Source: Tardiphaga sp.
Lineage (GTDB): Bacteria > Pseudomonadota > Alphaproteobacteria > Rhizobiales > Xanthobacteraceae
Length of the DNA: 11,668 nucleotides
Direction of reading: 5' to 3'
NCBI GenBank assembly: GCA_014377915.1
Contig: JACMOT010000612.1
Coordinates: 1-11,668, forward strand
Shown: piece after piece, positions 7,783 to 11,668 of the stretch
Numbering within the stretch: the stretch's first letter is position 1
How the letters are laid out: every line of letters begins with the position of its first letter
Translations under genes and position numbers: made by a program
The notes under the pieces: generated by a model
What the model was told of the DNA's origin: nothing
Database searches by the model: none
The model's input: only the letters and a program-made list of their open reading frames with translations

Positions 7783-9215
7783 TCAGCGGCTACCAATAAT
7801 TCCGAGGCAAGGTGGTTGATCTGGCTGGCGCGCCACGGCGCGGAATGCGCCACGACATCGCCGATGATGAGAATGGCCGGGCCGCTTTCGATCCGCGCGA
7901 CCAGTGCCGGGAGATCTTCCAGCACGCCCACCGCGGCCCGCGCATCGGGCCGGGTGACACGCGCGAACACGCCGACCGGCGTCCGCGGCGAGCGGCCCGC
8001 CGCGAGCAACCCGGCGCGGATCGCCGACGCGGCGGTCATGCCCATATAGACGACAACGGTCATCTTGTCGTCGGTCAGCGTGCCCCAGTCGACGGCCGCG
8101 GCGTCGCCGGCCTTGTGCGCGGTGAGAAAGGTGATGCGCAGCGCCTCGTGGCGATAGGTCAGCGGCACTTCGAATTGCGCGGCGGCGCCGAGGCCCGCGG
8201 TGATGCCGGGGATCACGGAATACGCCACGCCGGCCTCGCGCAGCGCCGAAATCTCCTCGCCGCCGCGACCGAACACGAAACAGTCGCCGCCCTTCAACCG
8301 CACCGCGCGCTGGCCCGCTTTCGCAGCCTCGACCAGCAGCGCATTGACCGCGTCCTGGCCGATGCCGGGCTTGCCGACGCGGCGGCCGACCGGCACCCGC
8401 GAGGCATCGCGGCGGATGCGATCGAGAATTTCAGGCGACACCAGCTCGTCGTAAAACACCACATCGGCGTCCTGCAGCGCGCGCAAGGCCTTGATGGTCA
8501 GCAGATCCGGATCGCCCGGCCCGGCGCCGACCAGCGATACATGGCCTTCGGGCGCGCGCGACGATGGCACGCCGGCGAACGCCACCGGATCGGTAATGTC
8601 CTTGATGGCCTGCTCGGCCTCCTCGCCGCGGCCGGCCAGTACCAGCGCGCCGATCGGACCATCGACCACGCGCTCCCAGAACCGGCGCCGCAGCGCCATC
8701 TCCGGCAGCCCGCTGGAGATCGGCTTGCGCCAGCGGCCGATGAAGCCGGCGAGATCGCCGATCCGCGCCGGCAGCACCGATTCGATCTTTTCGCGGACGC
8801 GGCGCGCCAGCACCGGGGCGGAGCCGCCGGTGCCGATGGCCACCACCACATCGCCGCGATCGACGATCGCCGGGAAGATAAAGGTGGAGTGCGCCAGTTC
8901 GTCCATGACATTGACCGGGATTCCCGCGGCCTTGGTGCGGGCCGCCATGGCATGGCCGAGCTCGCCTGCCCCGGCACAGAGAACCGCGATCACGCCCGAC
9001 AGGTCAGCGACCAGCGGATCGCCCGATTCATGCACGATGCGGGCGACGCCCTCGGCGTCGAGCCCGGAAGTGTCCCGATTGCCATCGGTGGCGTACCAGC
9101 GAATCCGGGCGCCAGCCGCCAGCAGCAGCCGCAGCTTGGCGCGCACAAGCTCGCCTGCGCCGACCAGAAGGATCGGTCCGGTCTGCAGATCGAGAAACAC
9201 CGGTAGGAATCGCAT
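7779..9215 (-). CDS. cysG: Siroheme synthase CysG (uroporphyrinogen-III methyltransferase / precorrin-2 dehydrogenase / ferrochelatase)
   Basis: This 478-residue bifunctional enzyme makes siroheme for CysI. The N-terminal half (about 1-205) is the precorrin-2 dehydrogenase/ferrochelatase: an NAD loop VGAGE (18-22), VNVMDELAHSTFIFPAI with catalytic Asp105, and GSAPVLARRVREKIE (131-145). The C-terminal half (about 225-460) is the SAM-dependent methyltransferase: VGAGPGDPDLLT (229-240), FYDELVS with Asp256, RLKGGDCFVFGRGGEE (306-321) and PGITAGLGAAA. I chose the ATG at 9215, where the conserved MRFLPVFLDL begins, with GGAG 5 nt upstream. A longer frame from 9320 adds 35 unconserved residues, and its ATG lies inside the predicted -10 element. 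A Cys (312) stands where this motif usually has Pro. It is the first gene of the minus-strand operon and overlaps the DUF2849 gene by 4 bases. Confidence 0.95.
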   Translation of the reverse strand: MRFLPVFLDLQTGPILLVGAGELVRAKLRLLLAAGARIRWYATDGNRDTSGLDAEGVARIVHESGDPLVADLSGVIAVLCAGAGELGHAMAARTKAAGIPVNVMDELAHSTFIFPAIVDRGDVVVAIGTGGSAPVLARRVREKIESVLPARIGDLAGFIGRWRKPISSGLPEMALRRRFWERVVDGPIGALVLAGRGEEAEQAIKDITDPVAFAGVPSSRAPEGHVSLVGAGPGDPDLLTIKALRALQDADVVFYDELVSPEILDRIRRDASRVPVGRRVGKPGIGQDAVNALLVEAAKAGQRAVRLKGGDCFVFGRGGEEISALREAGVAYSVIPGITAGLGAAAQFEVPLTYRHEALRITFLTAHKAGDAAAVDWGTLTDDKMTVVVYMGMTAASAIRAGLLAAGRSPRTPVGVFARVTRPDARAAVGVLEDLPALVARIESGPAILIIGDVVAHSAPWRASQINHLASELLVAAE

Positions 9216-9250
9216 GAACGCTCCGCTGCCCGAAAAACGGGGTTGACTGG

Positions 9251-9330
9251 AATTATTTTCTATATATCTCTCGTTCTGTCCGCGCAAAGAGAAAATTATT
9301 TCTTCTTCGACGCGTTCCAATTATAGAATT
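9251..9330. promoter_or_regulatory. AT-rich repeats in the cysG/cysD divergent region, candidate operator
   Basis: This stretch stands out in a GC-rich genome. AATTAT occurs three times (9251-9256, 9294-9299, 9319-9324), the first two as part of a longer AATTATTT direct repeat. AATTATTTTCT (9251-9261) and AGAAAATTATT (9290-9300) form an inverted pair matching at 10 of 11 positions. The third copy overlaps the -10 elements. Such spaced AT-rich repeats in a divergent gap are typical of LysR-type or similar regulator sites, as for CysB in enterobacteria. No regulator gene is in the window and no known motif was matched. Confidence 0.35.
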
Positions 9331-9348
9331 TTTGTCCCCAAACACCAA
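9320..9348 (-). promoter_or_regulatory. Sigma-70-type promoter of the cysG operon
   Basis: Read on the reverse strand: TTGGTG (9348-9343), a 17-bp spacer, then a perfect TATAAT (9325-9320). Transcription would begin near 9313, leaving a leader of about 98 nt before the cysG ATG at 9215. The spacing and exact -10 make this the best promoter in the window. It also rules out use of the ATG at 9320. Confidence 0.6.
9324..9329 (+). promoter_or_regulatory. Candidate -10 element for cysD/cysN
   Basis: TAGAAT matches the -10 consensus at five of six positions and overlaps the opposing cysG -10 by two bases. No convincing -35 lies 16-18 bp upstream (TCTTCT or similar), so activation by a regulator would be needed if it is real. 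Another -35-like TTGACT at 9243-9248 has only a weak -10 (TATCTC) at the right spacing. Confidence 0.25.
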
Positions 9349-9449
9349 GTGCGACAGATGCATCTTCCCAACACCGATCCCGCGGATCGCGGGTCTAGCA
9401 TTCCGGCACCCGGCCCGCCCTCGGCGACGCAGCAAATTGCGGGCCGACC

Positions 9450-9457
9450 GGAGGGAG
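9450..9457 (+). promoter_or_regulatory. Ribosome binding site supporting the cysD start at 9469
   Basis: GGAGGGAG lies 11 nt before the ATG at 9469. The spacing is rather long, but the match is strong. The alternative GTG at 9349 and ATG at 9358 have no recognisable site upstream. Confidence 0.45.
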
Positions 9458-9468
9458 CCGCGCCGTCG

Positions 9469-10263
9469 ATGGATCATCTCGACGAGCTGGAAGCCCAGAG
9501 CATCTACATCCTGCGTGAGGCTTTTGCGCGGCTGAAGAAGCTGGCGCTGCTGTGGTCGCTCGGCAAGGATTCCAACGTCATGATCTGGCTGGCGCGCAAG
9601 GCGTTCTTCGGCCGGGTCCCCTTCCCGGCGCTGCATGTCGACACCGGCAAGAAGTTTCCCGAGATGTACGCGTTCCGCGAGCAATATGCGACGCAATGGG
9701 GCCTCGACCTCAAGGTCGATTACTGCCCGCCGATCGAGACCATCGATCCGACACTGCCGCCCGCCGCCCGTTCCGCGGCGCGCAAGACCGAGGGGCTGAA
9801 ACTGGCGCTGGCCAAATACGGCTTCGACGGCCTGATCGCCGGCATTCGCCGCGACGAGGAAGCCACCCGCGCCAAAGAGCGAGTGTTTTCGCCGCGCGGC
9901 ACCGAGGGCGGATGGGACGTCCGCGACCAGCCGCCGGAGTTCTGGGACCAGTTCAACGCTTCGCCGCCGCCGGGCGCGCATCTGCGCATCCACCCGATCC
10001 TGCACTGGACCGAGGCGGATATCTGGGCCTACACGCAGCGCGAGAACATCCCTATTATCCCGCTATACCTGGCCCGCGACGGCAAGCGCTACCGCTCGCT
10101 GGGCGACGCCGACATCACCAATCCGGTGGCGTCGAATGCCACGACCATCGAACAGATCCTGATCGAGCTGGAAACCAGCAAGGAGCCCGAGCGCGCCGGA
10201 CGCGCGCTCGACCACGAAACGGAAGACGCCTTCGAGCGACTGCGGGTGGCGGGATATCTGTGA
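9469..10263 (+). CDS. cysD: Sulfate adenylyltransferase small subunit CysD, short divergent form
   Basis: This is the catalytic subunit of ATP sulfurylase, which makes APS and pyrophosphate from ATP and sulfate in the cytoplasm with help from the GTPase CysN. From the ATG at 9469 it has 264 residues, beginning MDHLDELEAQSIYILREAF as CysD proteins do. The PP-loop is SLGKDSN (30-36). HVDTGKKFPEMY (56-67), KTEGLKLAL (106-114) and GIRRDEEATRAKERVFS (125-141) are the other family blocks. The frame is open 40 codons further upstream to a GTG at 9349, but that part is Pro/Gly/Ala-rich, unconserved and without a ribosome site. Compared with E. coli CysD (302 residues), about 30 residues are missing after PLYLA, and the LGCWPLTG segment reads LGDADITN. 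The stop TGA shares its A with the cysN ATG. Confidence 0.9.
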   Translation: MDHLDELEAQSIYILREAFARLKKLALLWSLGKDSNVMIWLARKAFFGRVPFPALHVDTGKKFPEMYAFREQYATQWGLDLKVDYCPPIETIDPTLPPAARSAARKTEGLKLALAKYGFDGLIAGIRRDEEATRAKERVFSPRGTEGGWDVRDQPPEFWDQFNASPPPGAHLRIHPILHWTEADIWAYTQRENIPIIPLYLARDGKRYRSLGDADITNPVASNATTIEQILIELETSKEPERAGRALDHETEDAFERLRVAGYL

Positions 10264-11668
10264 TGAATGACGGCGTTAACATCAGTGTAGCAGCGACCGT
10301 TCCGGCGACGCCGAACGGCACCACGCGGCCGCAGGTCCGTATCGTCATTGTCGGCCATGTCGACCATGGCAAGTCGACGCTGGTCGGTCGCCTGCTGCAC
10401 GAGACCGGCTCGCTGCCCGACGGCAAGCTGGAAATGCTGAAAGAGGTCAGCGCGCGCCGCGGCATGCCGTTCGAATGGTCGTTCCTGCTCGACGCGCTGC
10501 AGACCGAGCGCGACCAGGGCATCACCATCGACACCACCCAGATCCGGTTTCGTACCCAGTCGCGCGACGTGGTGCTGATCGATGCGCCCGGTCACGCCGA
10601 ATTCCTGCGCAACATGATCACCGGCGCCTCGCAGGCCGACGGCGCGGTGCTGATCATCGACGCGCTGGAAGGCGTTCGCGACCAGACCCGCCGGCATGGC
10701 TATCTGCTGCATCTGCTCGGCGTGAAGCAGGTCGCGATCGTCGTCAACAAGATGGACCGCGTCGATTTTTCCGCGACCCGTTTCAAGGAAATCAGCGACG
10801 AGATCTCCGCGCATCTGATCGAGCTCGGCGTCACGCCCACGGCGGTGATCCCGATCTCGGCGCGCGACGGCGACGGCGTCGCCGAACGCACCGCCAACAT
10901 CGCCTGGTATCACGGCCCGACCGTGGTGGAGGCGCTCGATGCGCTGATCCCGGCACGGGCGCTGAACGAACTGGCGCTGCGGCTGCCGGTGCAGGCGATC
11001 TACAAATTCGACGACCGCCGCATCGTCGCGGGGCGCATCGAGTCCGGCAGTCTCGACACCGGCGACGAGATCGTCATCATGCCGGCCGGCAAGATCGCCA
11101 CGATCAAATCGGTCGAAAGCTGGCCGCGGACGCCGCTGGCCGGCCCGCAGGGCGCCGGTCGCTCGGTCGGCATCACGCTGGACCGCGAATTGTTCATCGA
11201 ACGCGGCGACGTCATCGCCCGCATCGACGCCGCGCCGCGCGACACCAGGCGGCTGCGCGCGCGGATTTTCTGGCTGCACGATTCGCCACTGACCGAAGGC
11301 GCCTCGATCCTGCTGCGGCTCGGGACCCGCGAGACGCGGGCCACCGTGGTGGCGATCGAGAAGGCCGTCGATCCCGGCGACCTCGCTTCCGTCGCCAGCA
11401 AGGCGATCGCGCGCAACCATGTCGGCGAGATCGACCTGTCGCTGTCGCAGCCGGTCGCCGCCGATACCTATGTCGACAATCCGCGCACCGGCCGGCTGGT
11501 GATCGAGGTCAATGGCCGCATCGCCGGCGGCGGCCTGGTGCTGTCGGTGCATGCCGGGCAGCGCGCCGTGCCGGCGAATATCGTGCCGGTGGGATCCGGG
11601 CTGCGCGGCGAGGGGCGCTCGGGGCGCAACCACCATCACGGGGCCGGGGGGTGGCTGGCCCGCCCGGC
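10263..11668 (+). CDS. cysN: Sulfate adenylyltransferase GTPase subunit CysN, probably the front of a CysNC fusion; cut by window edge
   Basis: The frame is open from the ATG at 10263 (overlapping the cysD stop, TGATG) for 468 codons to the window end. The GTPase motifs are G1 GHVDHGKS (31-38), G2 RDQGITID (83-90), G3 DAPGH (107-111), G4 NKMD (162-165) and G5 SA (199-200). The domain-2 and domain-3 beta-barrels follow to about residue 440. CysN couples GTP hydrolysis to APS formation by CysD. G1 and G3 are closer to elongation-factor GTPases than to the GSVDDGKS and DTPGH of E. coli CysN. The last visible residues (NHHHGA..W, about 456-464) resemble the start of an APS kinase domain (H-x-GAVVW-TGL), so a CysC domain probably follows. 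The final 70 bases look unreliable. CysN identity is strong because of cysD; the fusion is inferred. Confidence 0.88.
   Translation, partial: MNDGVNISVAATVPATPNGTTRPQVRIVIVGHVDHGKSTLVGRLLHETGSLPDGKLEMLKEVSARRGMPFEWSFLLDALQTERDQGITIDTTQIRFRTQSRDVVLIDAPGHAEFLRNMITGASQADGAVLIIDALEGVRDQTRRHGYLLHLLGVKQVAIVVNKMDRVDFSATRFKEISDEISAHLIELGVTPTAVIPISARDGDGVAERTANIAWYHGPTVVEALDALIPARALNELALRLPVQAIYKFDDRRIVAGRIESGSLDTGDEIVIMPAGKIATIKSVESWPRTPLAGPQGAGRSVGITLDRELFIERGDVIARIDAAPRDTRRLRARIFWLHDSPLTEGASILLRLGTRETRATVVAIEKAVDPGDLASVASKAIARNHVGEIDLSLSQPVAADTYVDNPRTGRLVIEVNGRIAGGGLVLSVHAGQRAVPANIVPVGSGLRGEGRSGRNHHHGAGGWLARP
11598..11668 (+). other. Probable low-quality sequence at the window/contig end
   Basis: In the cysN frame, residues that should be conserved turn into Gly repeatedly in the last 24 codons (GSGLRGEGRSG, then HHHGAGGW), each explicable by one base changed to G. 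The bases run GGGG and GGGGGG unusually often. No stop is created. Sequencing or assembly error is more likely than real divergence, but this is inferred from the protein pattern only. Confidence 0.45.

Noticed and set aside
7812..9206. A 464-codon plus-strand open frame opposite cysG
   Set aside because: Shadow of cysG; Arg/His/Ala/Gln-rich with no motif.
9216..9320. A 35-residue N-terminal extension of CysG starting at the ATG at 9320
   Set aside because: It is not conserved-looking, lies within the AT-rich control region, and its ATG is part of the TATAAT element; the start at 9215 has a good ribosome site.
9216..9468. A SAM-type or other known riboswitch in the sulfur-gene leaders
   Set aside because: Neither leader shows a conserved core I can match to a known class; only generic stems are seen.
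9253..10005. A 250-codon minus-strand frame across the divergent gap and cysD
   Set aside because: Antisense to cysD, and its end runs through the AT-rich control region; no domain seen.
10089..11639. A 516-codon minus-strand open frame opposite cysN
   Set aside because: Antisense shadow of the GTPase gene; composition is that of a reversed GC-rich gene and nothing is recognisable.

Overview
The window is a GC-rich alphaproteobacterial chromosome segment. Its gene content and order, compact overlapping genes and protein style fit the Nitrobacteraceae (Bradyrhizobium / Rhodopseudomonas group). This assignment rests on recognised families and cluster layout, not on a search. Almost the whole window is one assimilatory sulfate-reduction locus running from sulfate import to sulfide, plus the enzyme that makes siroheme for the sulfite reductase.

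Layout. At the left edge is the start of a minus-strand CAP-domain lipoprotein (1-303), unrelated to sulfur. A 260-bp gap follows, holding a palindromic element of about 145 bp bounded by inverted repeats. A long minus-strand run, read right to left, starts at a central divergent promoter region near 9320: cysG (siroheme synthase), a DUF2849 gene, cysI (siroheme sulfite reductase), a DUF934 gene and cysH ([4Fe-4S] APS reductase). Then come sbp, cysT, cysW and cysA (periplasmic sulfate-binding protein and ABC sulfate importer). Most junctions overlap or are a few bases apart, except cysH/sbp (125 bp) and sbp/cysT (88 bp). On the plus strand, diverging from cysG, are cysD and cysN (ATP sulfurylase). 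cysN runs off the right edge just where a fused APS kinase (CysC) domain would begin.

How it works together. SBP-CysTWA imports sulfate. CysD/CysN activates it to APS. CysH reduces APS to sulfite. CysI reduces sulfite to sulfide with siroheme supplied by CysG. There is no CysJ flavoprotein. The two small DUF proteins flanking cysI contain no cysteine, so neither can be a cysteine-ligated Fe-S electron carrier.

Points worth a second look: the divergent control region with a consensus sigma-70 promoter for cysG; a mature sulfate-binding protein with no Cys or Met; CysD and CysN forms that differ clearly from the E. coli type; the pairing of an APS reductase with a likely CysNC fusion; the inverted-repeat-bounded intergenic element; and a G-biased stretch at the right end that looks like sequencing or assembly error. 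No tRNA, rRNA, CRISPR array, transposase gene or known riboswitch was seen.
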